A stretch of 11,075 nucleotides of DNA from CAZADA01 sp964636945 (GTDB lineage Bacteria; Pseudomonadota; Alphaproteobacteria; Caulobacterales; Maricaulaceae), in the NCBI GenBank assembly GCA_964636945.1, contig CAZWVH010000082.1, positions 1 through 11,075 on the forward strand, written 5' to 3'. A program made the position numbers and the translations under genes. This document shows positions 1 to 6,639 of this stretch, piece by piece; position 1 is the first letter of the stretch; each line of letters begins with the position of its first letter. Under the pieces are notes generated by a model. That model was not told the DNA's origin and made no database searches. It saw only the letters and a program-made list of their open reading frames with translations.

Positions 1-683
1 CCCACTCCATCGAGGCGAATCATCCCGAATGTTATGTGATCGTTCTGCTGATCGACGAGCGGCCCGAAGAAGTCACCGACATGCAGCGTTCGGTTAAAGG
101 CGAAGTGGTCTCATCCACTTTTGACGAACCGGCGACTCGTCACGTGGCGGTCGCCGAAATGGTTATTGAGAAAGCCAAGCGTCTGACCGAGCATGGTCGC
201 GACGTGGTGATCCTGCTCGATTCCATCACGCGCTTGGGCCGGGCCTACAACACGGTTGTGCCGTCCTCGGGCAAAGTGCTCACTGGCGGTGTGGACGCGA
301 ACGCATTGCAACGGCCCAAGCGTTTCTTTGGCGCGGCGCGAAACCTTGAGGAAGGCGGTTCGCTGACCATCATCGCAACGGCGCTGATCGAAACCGGCAG
401 CCGCATGGACGAAGTGATTTTCGAAGAGTTCAAAGGCACGGGTAACTCGGAGATCGTGCTTGATCGCAAAGTGTCCGATAAGCGCATCTTCCCCGCCATC
501 GACATCATTAAGTCAGGCACGCGAAAAGAAGAGCTGATCGTGCCGAAAGAACACCTGACCAAGATGTTTGTGTTGCGACGGATCCTGAATCCGATGGGCC
601 CCCAGGATGCAATCGAATTTTTGTTGGACAAACTGCGTCAGACCAAGACCAACGAAGAGTTCTTTGTCAGCATGAACGCCTAA
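1..683 (+). CDS. rho: Transcription termination factor Rho, C-terminal part (5' end outside window)
   Basis: Rho is the hexameric RNA-dependent ATPase/helicase that ends transcription at unstructured C-rich RNA. The reading frame is open from base 3 (first visible residues HSIEANHPE) and runs 226 codons to TAA at 681-683, about the C-terminal half of a protein of roughly 420 residues. Visible landmarks, matching E. coli Rho closely, are LLIDERPEEVTDMQR, the Walker B strand VVILLDSITRLGRAYNT, the Q-loop region KVLTGGVDANALQRPKRFFG, the R-loop segment FEEFKGTGNSE, and the arginine-finger region SGTRKEE. The end, QTKTNEEFFVSMNA, is a normal Rho terminus. GTG at 36 is an internal valine, not a start; the Walker A motif lies upstream of the window. 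The gene converges on the minus-strand flavoprotein with 14 bp between stop codons, and I see no terminator hairpin there. Confidence 0.97.
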   Translation, partial: HSIEANHPECYVIVLLIDERPEEVTDMQRSVKGEVVSSTFDEPATRHVAVAEMVIEKAKRLTEHGRDVVILLDSITRLGRAYNTVVPSSGKVLTGGVDANALQRPKRFFGAARNLEEGGSLTIIATALIETGSRMDEVIFEEFKGTGNSEIVLDRKVSDKRIFPAIDIIKSGTRKEELIVPKEHLTKMFVLRRILNPMGPQDAIEFLLDKLRQTKTNEEFFVSMNA

Positions 684-697
684 GCGGTGAGCGCCAG

Positions 698-1982
698 CTA
701 CGCCCAGTTAAACATGGGCTGCAGCGTCTCTAAGGCGCTGGCCAGTTCATCGCGGTCTGGGCGTTCATGGTCGATATCGAAGCCGAAATAGTCGTTTGAT
801 CCGAGCGCTTGAACCGCAATCCCATCGCGGCGCGATAGTGTGTAAACTCCCTTGTGATACAGGCCGTACAAACGATCAGGCTGGGCTGAGAACCAGCCGA
901 TCTGTCCGCGCACGGGAATGACGCTGTCATCGCCCCAAAGCGCCCGTGCGCCAAAGCCTGTGCAATTGATGATGACGGGCTCACTGAGCGCCAAGACCTC
1001 TTGGGGCTGGGTGAACACGGCATGCTTCATCGCGCCGCCCATCATATAAAAATCATGAACCAAGCGTTGGGTGTATTCTGCAATGTTGAATGTCATCGCT
1101 TGGCCATGCCGCACTGTATTTTCAGTGGGAAATGGGTGTGCCTCGCTATCAAGCGTGCTCCATGGCGCCATCAAATCACGAATTCGAGATTCGAGCTTTG
1201 CAAATTCTTCGTCGCCGCGCTCACCGTCCGACTGAGGTTCGCGCACCGCATAGCGCGGTGTGAACTCAACTGGATCCCCCGCCAAGCCCACATATTGTTG
1301 GTGAACCGCATAGGATCGCCTCGCCCATTTTTCCCATGTATCAGGAAAGCCAGCGCCAGCTTCGGCCGTCATCGCGATACGGCTATCGGGCGACCAAGCG
1401 CCTGTGGCGCGAGAAGATCGCGTGTCCGCGGGAAAGTCTTGCGCATAAATTCGGGTTGGAACGCCGGCGCGCTGCAGCACATTGGCGACGGCCAATCCGA
1501 TGCAGCCTGCGCCGATTACGGCGACGGATTCGGGGCTGTCAGTCACGGCCAGCTCGGCAGCCGCTTCAGCGGTTCCCCAGGCCAATGACCAGCCAGCACC
1601 GCCATGGCCATAGCAATGGACCACGGCTTTGTCGCCGAGCTGTTCGCGTTCAATTCGCGGCCCAGCTTTGCGAAATGGCCGGAGGCACACCGTGGTGCGC
1701 ATCCAACGCGACATGGACACATTCAGCGGTTTGATCACCCATATTCCAGAAGCGTCACGATTGGCAGACCGTCCTTCACCGTCAGCGCCACAGGCCGCAA
1801 CGCCAACAGCCAGCCCACTCAACGCCAGCNNNNNNNNNNNNNNNNNNNNNNNNNNNNNNNNNNNNNNNNNNNNNNNNNNNNNNNNNNNNNNNNNNNNNNN
1901 NNNNNNNNNNNNNNNNNNNNNNNNNNNNNGCCAGCCCACTCAACGCCAGCGCACGACGGGTCAAGACAGGTCGACTACTCAT
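698..1982 (-). CDS. Tat-exported lipoprotein FAD-dependent oxidoreductase, DAAO family, apparently circularly permuted; interrupted by assembly gap
   Basis: Likely a flavin-dependent oxidase of the D-amino-acid oxidase (DAAO) superfamily, anchored outside the cytoplasmic membrane; substrate unknown. ATG at 1980-1982 follows GAAGG by 7 nt, 10 nt after the upstream gene's stop. With the gap collapsed (100 N plus one 21-bp copy, 121 bp), the frame is continuous and gives 387 residues. The N-terminus has a twin arginine (TRRALAL, R9-R10) and a lipobox VAAC (C24). Residues about 55-104 (LRPFRKAGPRIEREQL, VVHCYGHGGAGWSLAWG) match what is the C-terminal end of canonical DAAO, including the position of human R283. 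Only afterwards comes the Rossmann motif GAGCIG (117-122), TGAWSP, INCTGFGARAL and VRGQIGWF. The protein ends LQPMFNWA, about where canonical DAAO would continue into the transposed segment. The family assignment is firm; the permutation is inferred from memory of human DAAO. Confidence 0.85.
1809..1950. repeat. Identical 21-bp copies flanking the N gap (contig-end overlap)
   Basis: The 21 bases at 1809-1829, just left of the Ns, are identical to the 21 bases at 1930-1950, just right of them. This is what two contig ends with a short overlap look like when an assembler or scaffolder failed to merge them. Removing the Ns and one copy (121 bp) restores a single frame from ATG 1980-1982 to the stop at 698-700. 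Without that removal the two parts are out of frame. A real tandem duplication cannot be excluded from this sequence. Confidence 0.85.
1830..1929. other. Assembly gap, 100 Ns (conventional length)
   Basis: Exactly 100 unknown bases, the usual placeholder for a gap of unknown size. It falls within the signal-peptide coding region of the minus-strand flavoprotein. The duplicated 21-bp flanks suggest the true gap length is negative, i.e. nothing is missing. Confidence 0.95.
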
Positions 1983-1992
1983 GGCAAGGCCT

Positions 1993-2841
1993 TCATCCTG
2001 TTAACCCCGGCAGGATTCGCATCACGGCGACCAGAATTGCGAGCACCCAGACAATTCTGAGCACGGGTTGAACCCATCGCCAAGCGCGCCCGCCGGCTTG
2101 CGCCGTGGGTTGAGGCGCGGACTCCTGGCTGAAGGAAGGCCTAGGGGCAAATGCCGTTGCGCGCCCAGATCGCATACGGTCATTGGCGCGATACTCAAGC
2201 GCAATCTGCACTTGTGACAGCCATTTGAGATGGCCCAAATGAATATACGGATTGATCGATTGATCGTGCCAAGCGAAATGGTGGTTCAGCGTGTTGAGCA
2301 CGTCCAGGTTCAGCCATTTGGGGATTAGCGGATATGGCTCTTCGCCTCCAAATTCGGTGGCGTCCATCACATAGAAAAACAAGTCTTCCGAGAGCCAAGC
2401 AAACTCCTCAATGCCACTCATCTCTGCGTCGCGAAGAATGGTGTCCAACTGCTTGACGCTGGAACGACCCCACGGGCTTTCCCAAAGTTGCATGATCTGG
2501 GCATGGGCGTTGTACGGAGTGTTGGCCTCTGTAGCTCCCGTGGGTAACGGAGCGTCACGCGTCACAACACTGTCATTGTCCACCTGGTTTGGCGGTGTCG
2601 CGGAAAAGAAAACAGGCGCGTCATGCGGCGATGATACCGGCGCGTCAAAATGAGTGACGTCGTGTTGATACGTCAGATAAGCGATTAAGTTTTCATAAGC
2701 CCGACGGAGCTCCATAAATTCCTGAGGCTTTTCGTCCGGGCGCGTCACTTTGAGCCGCGTGGCATAGGCTGACTTGATGGACGCAACGTTCAAGTCATCC
2801 ACGCTGAGACCGAGATTGGCGGCATCTTCAGCTAAAGACAT
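1993..2841 (-). CDS. Degenerate J-domain co-chaperone with C-terminal membrane anchor (DjlB/DjlC-like partner of HscC)
   Basis: Predicted J-like co-chaperone of 282 residues. The N-terminal part (about 9-60) has a J-domain layout: LGLSVDDLN, helix II IKSAYATRLKV, then T-R-P-D (R34-P35-D36) where a classical J domain has HPD, then helix III EFMELRRAYENL. The middle is not recognisable to me. The last about 25 residues (VLRIVWVLAILVAVMRILPG) form one hydrophobic segment, so the protein is probably tail-anchored with the J-like domain in the cytoplasm. I chose the ATG at 2839-2841 because GAGGG lies 5 nt upstream; an ATG 18 bases further upstream lacks a comparable site. The gene overlaps the end of hscC by 14 bp and is followed 10 bp later by the flavoprotein. 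E. coli hscC also neighbours J-like genes (djlB, djlC), which supports the pairing. Whether R34 permits Hsp70 stimulation is unknown. Confidence 0.75.
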   Translation of the reverse strand: MSLAEDAANLGLSVDDLNVASIKSAYATRLKVTRPDEKPQEFMELRRAYENLIAYLTYQHDVTHFDAPVSSPHDAPVFFSATPPNQVDNDSVVTRDAPLPTGATEANTPYNAHAQIMQLWESPWGRSSVKQLDTILRDAEMSGIEEFAWLSEDLFFYVMDATEFGGEEPYPLIPKWLNLDVLNTLNHHFAWHDQSINPYIHLGHLKWLSQVQIALEYRANDRMRSGRATAFAPRPSFSQESAPQPTAQAGGRAWRWVQPVLRIVWVLAILVAVMRILPGLTG

Positions 2842-4540
2842 CCATGCCCTCAATTTCATCCAATTTGGTGCTGATTGCTTTGTTCACATCTCGGATGAAC
2901 CGTAGGTCTTGAGTATGCAGCGCCTGTTCGAACTCAGTGATCAGATGGTTGATGAATTCGCGCTGGTCGCCTGTGAAATTCTCGTAGACCCGCGCTAGCC
3001 GCGCCAAAAGCGCGGCGTTTTCATCTTGATCGCGCGGATTGATTTTGAGGCCAGCCAGTTCCTTGAACCGCGCGTCAATCTGGTCACGGCTCAATATCCC
3101 CGGATTGCCTTCAATCACCAGTCTGTGCTGCTTCTTGGTTGACAGAACTGTGGCGATCACTTCCAGCACACCTGAGGTGTCGTAGGTATAACGGATTTCG
3201 ACCGACTCGAATTCTTTCTTGTTGTGCGGGATCGGCACCAACAGTGAGCCCAGCCGAATATTGTCCTTCACGAACGGCGACTCGCCCTGAAACACAGGGA
3301 CGTCGATTTGCTTTTGACCCAACGAAACCGGCGACACCACATTCGAACGGCTCACTGGGATGATGGTGTTGCGCTCTATCAGCGGTGAAAAATGGCCTGG
3401 CTCATAGGCGTTCTCGCCCACTTGGATAGCCACTTCATAGCCCAATGTGAACGGCGCCACATCGGTCATCACCACGTCCTCGAGCGCCTCATGGCGTTGC
3501 ACCAATCCCGCTTGCACCGCCGCTCCAAGCGCCACCACGTGGTCGGGATCGATGGAGTGTTCGGGAAACTTTTTGATGAGCCGGGTGATCAGCGCGCGCA
3601 CGGTGGGCATACGGGTGGCGCCGCCGACAAGGATCACGCGATCCACGGAGTCCAACGCCAATTTGGAGTCCGACAAGGCGCGTTGGATGGGAAGTCGGAG
3701 CCGACGTAACAGCGGATCGGACAGCTCTTCGAATTGTTCCTGGTTGAGCTTAACGGTGCGCAATTCGCCATTATGATTGAAGTCCGCGCTGACGTCACGA
3801 GAGCTCGAAAGTTTGCGCTTCACCTCATCCGCCAGCCAACGCAAGCGTGCGCGTGCTGATTGGTCAAGCTCATCAATGTTGATCTCGAGACGATCTGCGA
3901 CATGCTTAGTGAGCAGATCAGTGAAATCTTCTCCGCCGAGAAATGCATCGCCTGCGGATGCGCGCACTTCCATCACACCTGAAAACAATTCCAGGATCGA
4001 AACGTCAAACGTGCCGCCGCCGAGATCGATCACCAGAAACTTTGCGTCAGCGTTGCGATCCTCAAGGCCATAAGCCAGTGAGGCTGCTGTGGGCTCATTG
4101 ACCAGTCGAGTCACGGTTAGGCCGGCCAAATCCGCAGCGGCGATGGTCGCTTTACGCTGCAGGTCATTGAAGTATGCGGGAACTGACACCACCACGTCAG
4201 TGATGGATTGACCCAAATAGGCCTCAGCGTCCGCTTTCAGCGAGCGCAATACCAAAGCGGATAGCTCTTCGGCCCGATATTTTTTATTGCCGATTTTGGC
4301 CTCGTGATCGGTGCCCATATGACGTTTGAACCGGGCCGTTGTGTGATCAGGATGCGTGACCAATCGCTCCTTTGCCGCCTGTCCAATCAGAAGCGCGCCA
4401 TCATCGGCAAATCCGACGGCGGATGGGGTGAGCACACCGCCCAGCGCATTGGGGATTAATTCAGGCTCGGAGTCGCCAAAAACGGCGATGAGGGAGTTTG
4501 TCGTGCCCAAATCAATGCCAATGGGCGGATGATTACTCAT
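2828..4540 (-). CDS. hscC: Hsp70-family chaperone HscC
   Basis: ATP-dependent Hsp70 chaperone of 570 residues, shorter than DnaK (about 640) and near E. coli HscC (about 556) because the C-terminal lid is short. The ATPase domain shows phosphate-1 GIDLGTTNSLIAVF (residues 8-21), RLVNEPTAASLAYGL, phosphate-2 IDLGGGTFDVS and the adenosine motif VILVGGATRMPTV. HscC-like rather than DnaK-like features are LVTHPDHTTARFKRHMG, SALVLRSLKADAEAYL, the linker-region sequence VVMTDVAPFTLGYEV (DnaK has LLLDVTPLSLG), and LKINPRD near the end. The start at 4538-4540 (MSNHPPIG) is the one fitting Hsp70 homology; a longer frame upstream adds 29 unrelated residues lying within the preceding gene. It overlaps that gene by 8 bp and the J-like gene by 14 bp, so all are very probably translated from one mRNA. 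Confidence 0.93.
   Translation of the reverse strand: MSNHPPIGIDLGTTNSLIAVFGDSEPELIPNALGGVLTPSAVGFADDGALLIGQAAKERLVTHPDHTTARFKRHMGTDHEAKIGNKKYRAEELSALVLRSLKADAEAYLGQSITDVVVSVPAYFNDLQRKATIAAADLAGLTVTRLVNEPTAASLAYGLEDRNADAKFLVIDLGGGTFDVSILELFSGVMEVRASAGDAFLGGEDFTDLLTKHVADRLEINIDELDQSARARLRWLADEVKRKLSSSRDVSADFNHNGELRTVKLNQEQFEELSDPLLRRLRLPIQRALSDSKLALDSVDRVILVGGATRMPTVRALITRLIKKFPEHSIDPDHVVALGAAVQAGLVQRHEALEDVVMTDVAPFTLGYEVAIQVGENAYEPGHFSPLIERNTIIPVSRSNVVSPVSLGQKQIDVPVFQGESPFVKDNIRLGSLLVPIPHNKKEFESVEIRYTYDTSGVLEVIATVLSTKKQHRLVIEGNPGILSRDQIDARFKELAGLKINPRDQDENAALLARLARVYENFTGDQREFINHLITEFEQALHTQDLRFIRDVNKAISTKLDEIEGMDVFS
2847..2851 (-). promoter_or_regulatory. Ribosome binding site deciding the J-like protein start
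   Basis: GAGGG on the minus strand, 5 nt before ATG 2839-2841 and inside the end of hscC. It favours this start over the ATG at 2857-2859. Confidence 0.6.
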
Positions 4541-5477
4541 GATCAGGGACCCTGTTGCAAAGAGCGATCTCGTCGACAGGATCGTTGCTCCTGGCGAGAG
4601 CGGCATACGCGGCCAATGGGCGATCACTGGCGATCAGGTCAACGCCGCTTTCTGCAATGTCACGATAGCCCTGATCATTGCCGGATGAGGCAAATTGGTC
4701 GTCTAAACTGTCACCAAAACCGAGTGTGCCGAAATTCGCCATCACTCCGCGCGCGTCAAGCTGGGCGACCAATTCACGCTTTTCCTCGCCATAGCCCACC
4801 CAGGCGATCAACCGATCCAGCGACAGCCCGCTTTCTGCCAATCGATCCACCTCGTCCATGGTCTCGATTGTGGTTGAAATCACGGCCTCGCCGTGCAGTT
4901 CAGCAACCATGGCCGCGGTGCCCGGCGCATAAGTGATGAACACCACGCGATCAAAAGCGTCGGCCTGTTTCACCAACTCAAGAGTGGCTGGAAATGTTTC
5001 GCGGGCCTTCACGTCCAATTGCAGAATTGCGCGATCCTTTGCCCAAGCCAGCGCATCCGCCAGTATGGGGACAGAAAATTCGGTCACTCCGCCATCATTG
5101 TCTTTGAGTCGGCAGTTGCGCAGCGCCGCCATTTGCGTATCGACCAGCCGGCCCGAACATGTGGTGGTGCGTTCTAACTCGCGATCGTGCATGAGCACCA
5201 AAACCCCGTCGGATGTGGTGCGCACGTCCACTTCCAGCAGCATCGGCCCCGCCGCTAACACGCGATCAAAGCTGGCAATAGCGTTTTCCGGATAGCCAGG
5301 CGCCGGGCCGCCTCGATGGGCGGAGACCAAAGCAACGCCCTGATCTTGGAGGCACGAGAGATAGTTTGGCAAACCCCGCTCATCTGCGTCCAAAACGGCT
5401 TTAGGCTCGGCCACCGCACTCGGCTCGCCAAGGCAGCCGGCGATGATCAGCGAGACGCCGATTGTTGCTGCGCGCAT
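4533..5477 (-). CDS. Glycerophosphodiester phosphodiesterase family lipoprotein
   Basis: Predicted to hydrolyse glycerophosphodiesters to an alcohol plus glycerol-3-phosphate, from the outer face of the cytoplasmic membrane or the periplasm. The product is 314 residues. The N-terminus MRAATIGVSLIIAGC is a short lipoprotein signal with lipobox IAGC (C15). The GDPD TIM-barrel motifs are all visible: SAHRGG (H54-R55), PENAIASF (63-70), EVDVRTTSDG (E82, D84), LMHD (H97-D98), LQLDVKA, and a C-terminal ESGVDLIASDRPL. The start ATG 5475-5477 follows GGGAG by 8 nt; a TTG at 5490-5492 would only add MGDIT and lies on that site. The gene begins 17 bp after the dienelactone hydrolase stop and overlaps hscC by 8 bp. 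The specific substrate cannot be told. Confidence 0.9.
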   Translation of the reverse strand: MRAATIGVSLIIAGCLGEPSAVAEPKAVLDADERGLPNYLSCLQDQGVALVSAHRGGPAPGYPENAIASFDRVLAAGPMLLEVDVRTTSDGVLVLMHDRELERTTTCSGRLVDTQMAALRNCRLKDNDGGVTEFSVPILADALAWAKDRAILQLDVKARETFPATLELVKQADAFDRVVFITYAPGTAAMVAELHGEAVISTTIETMDEVDRLAESGLSLDRLIAWVGYGEEKRELVAQLDARGVMANFGTLGFGDSLDDQFASSGNDQGYRDIAESGVDLIASDRPLAAYAALARSNDPVDEIALCNRVPDHE

Positions 5478-5485
5478 GGTGATGT

Positions 5486-5490
5486 CTCCC
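5486..5490 (-). promoter_or_regulatory. Ribosome binding site of the phosphodiesterase gene
   Basis: GGGAG on the minus strand, 8 nt before ATG 5475-5477, in the 17-bp gap after the preceding gene. It supports the ATG start that gives a clean lipoprotein signal. Confidence 0.65.
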
Positions 5491-5494
5491 AATA

Positions 5495-6196
5495 CTACTG
5501 CAGATGTTGTTTGAAAAAGCTGATCGTGCGGCCATTGGCCAGCGCGGCGTCCTCAGCGTGATAGTGCGCGCCGCCGTCTCGGGCGAAAGCGTGATCGCGC
5601 TCGGGATATTCGTGCAAGGTGACGTTGGGATGGTTGCTCAAGCCTTCCTTCATCGCGGATTGCGCCGCGGGCGGAACAAACTCGTCCTTTCCCGCAATGT
5701 GCAACATAAGCGGGGCATGGATTTTATCGGCTTCTGGCAGAAAATCCGGGATTGATACGCCGTAATACCCCACGGTGGCGTCGGCTTCCGTTCGCGCGGC
5801 GGTGAGATACGCGAGCAAACCCCCCAAACAATATCCCACGGCGCCCACCTTTCCCGTGCATGCATCGTGGGCGCGCAGTGCGTCAATTGAAGCGGAGATA
5901 TCCTCAATGCCGCCATCCACATCGAACGCCTTAAATAGCTCAAAGGCGCGCCCCCATTCTTCCTCGCTGTGATCGGTCAGGATTATTCCGGGCTCGATCC
6001 GATGGAACAGATCGGGGCACAGAGCAACGAACCCCTCGCGCGCGAGCGTATCGCACACGCGGCGCATTTCCGTGTTCACGCCAAAAATCTCTTGGCACAC
6101 GACGATGCCTGGCCCAGTTCCTGTGAGGCCGGGCCGGGCCAAATACCCTGTAAACTGACCGGCCGGTCCCGGGATGGTGATGTGTGTGCCGCTCAT
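5495..6196 (-). CDS. Dienelactone hydrolase family protein
   Basis: An alpha/beta hydrolase of 233 residues, like carboxymethylenebutenolidase, which opens dienelactone to maleylacetate in chlorocatechol breakdown. The catalytic residues fall at the same numbers as in the Pseudomonas enzyme: nucleophile C123 in GYCLGG, D171 in AGKDEFVP, H202 in ERDHAF, and E36 in CQEIFG. There is no signal peptide, so it should be cytoplasmic. ATG 6194-6196 follows AGGGG (6205-6209) by 8 nt. It is the first gene of the tight five-gene minus-strand block, so the block's main promoter is expected just upstream. No other aromatic-degradation gene is nearby, so dienelactone need not be its real substrate; many family members are generic esterases. 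Confidence 0.93.
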   Translation of the reverse strand: MSGTHITIPGPAGQFTGYLARPGLTGTGPGIVVCQEIFGVNTEMRRVCDTLAREGFVALCPDLFHRIEPGIILTDHSEEEWGRAFELFKAFDVDGGIEDISASIDALRAHDACTGKVGAVGYCLGGLLAYLTAARTEADATVGYYGVSIPDFLPEADKIHAPLMLHIAGKDEFVPPAAQSAMKEGLSNHPNVTLHEYPERDHAFARDGGAHYHAEDAALANGRTISFFKQHLQ

Positions 6197-6360
6197 GGCG
6201 CGATCCCCTAATTGCTGTCATACGAATGCTACGAGAGTGAAGCGCTTGGGGCAATGCATGCTGGCGTTGCAGCCCATGCTTGGCCGAGCGTTGGACACCG
6301 AAGATGACAGTGCTGGCGCCGAGCCGTAAATCGACAAAGCTCAGCGCGGGAGATGATATT
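6197..6360. promoter_or_regulatory. Divergent spacer, expected to hold promoters for both flanking operons
   Basis: This 164-bp spacer separates the minus-strand hydrolase block from the plus-strand DUF6489-mnmE genes, so transcription of each should start here. I see ribosome binding sites at both ends but no convincing -35/-10 pair and no clear operator. Confidence 0.4.
6348..6352 (+). promoter_or_regulatory. Ribosome binding site deciding the DUF6489-like start
   Basis: GGGAG placed 8 nt before ATG 6361. It supports this start over an upstream in-frame one at 6280, which would add 27 residues without family-like sequence. Confidence 0.65.
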
Positions 6361-6639
6361 ATGAAGGTTACGGTCAATGTCGAATGCACACCGGAAGAAG
6401 CACGCGCCTTCTTTGGCTTGCCGGATGTGCGTCCGATCAATGAAGCGATGGTGGCCCAGGTGCTCAAGCGCACCGAGTCCGGTCTTGAGCTATTGGACCC
6501 ATCCGAGATGATGAAACTCTGGACCAATATGGGCGGGGTCTGGTCGGACAAAATCTTTGATGTGATCAGATCGGCCGCGAGCCAATCCTCGAGCATGTGG
6601 ACCGGCGGCGCGCGCTCTCAATCCGATGACGACACCTGA
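6361..6639 (+). CDS. DUF6489-like small protein
   Basis: A 92-residue protein of unknown function. It starts MKVTVNVECTPEEARAFFGL, the pattern I associate with the alphaproteobacterial DUF6489 family (MKV...CTPEEAR.F.GLPDV.P.N). Further visible sequence is LELLDPSEMMKLWTNMGGVW, then a Ser/Gly/Asp-rich tail. There is no signal peptide or membrane segment. The stop TGA at 6637-6639 overlaps the mnmE start by 14 bp, and mnmE has no obvious ribosome binding site of its own, so mnmE translation may be coupled to this gene. The family name rests on memory of its signature; no function is claimed. Confidence 0.75.
   Translation: MKVTVNVECTPEEARAFFGLPDVRPINEAMVAQVLKRTESGLELLDPSEMMKLWTNMGGVWSDKIFDVIRSAASQSSSMWTGGARSQSDDDT

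Noticed and set aside
1001..1588. Plus-strand open frame opposite the flavoprotein
   Set aside because: It is antisense to a gene with clear FAD-oxidase motifs; the composition is that of a shadow frame.
698..1982. Flavoprotein as a frameshifted pseudogene
   Set aside because: The apparent frame break is fully explained by the N gap plus the duplicated 21-bp contig ends.
4541..4627. N-terminal extension of HscC
   Set aside because: The added 29 residues overlap the phosphodiesterase coding region and precede a normal Hsp70 start (GIDLGTTNS a few residues in).
5940..6596. Minus-strand open frame across the hydrolase start and the DUF6489-like gene
   Set aside because: It overlaps two well-supported genes in other frames and its translation has no domain-like pattern.
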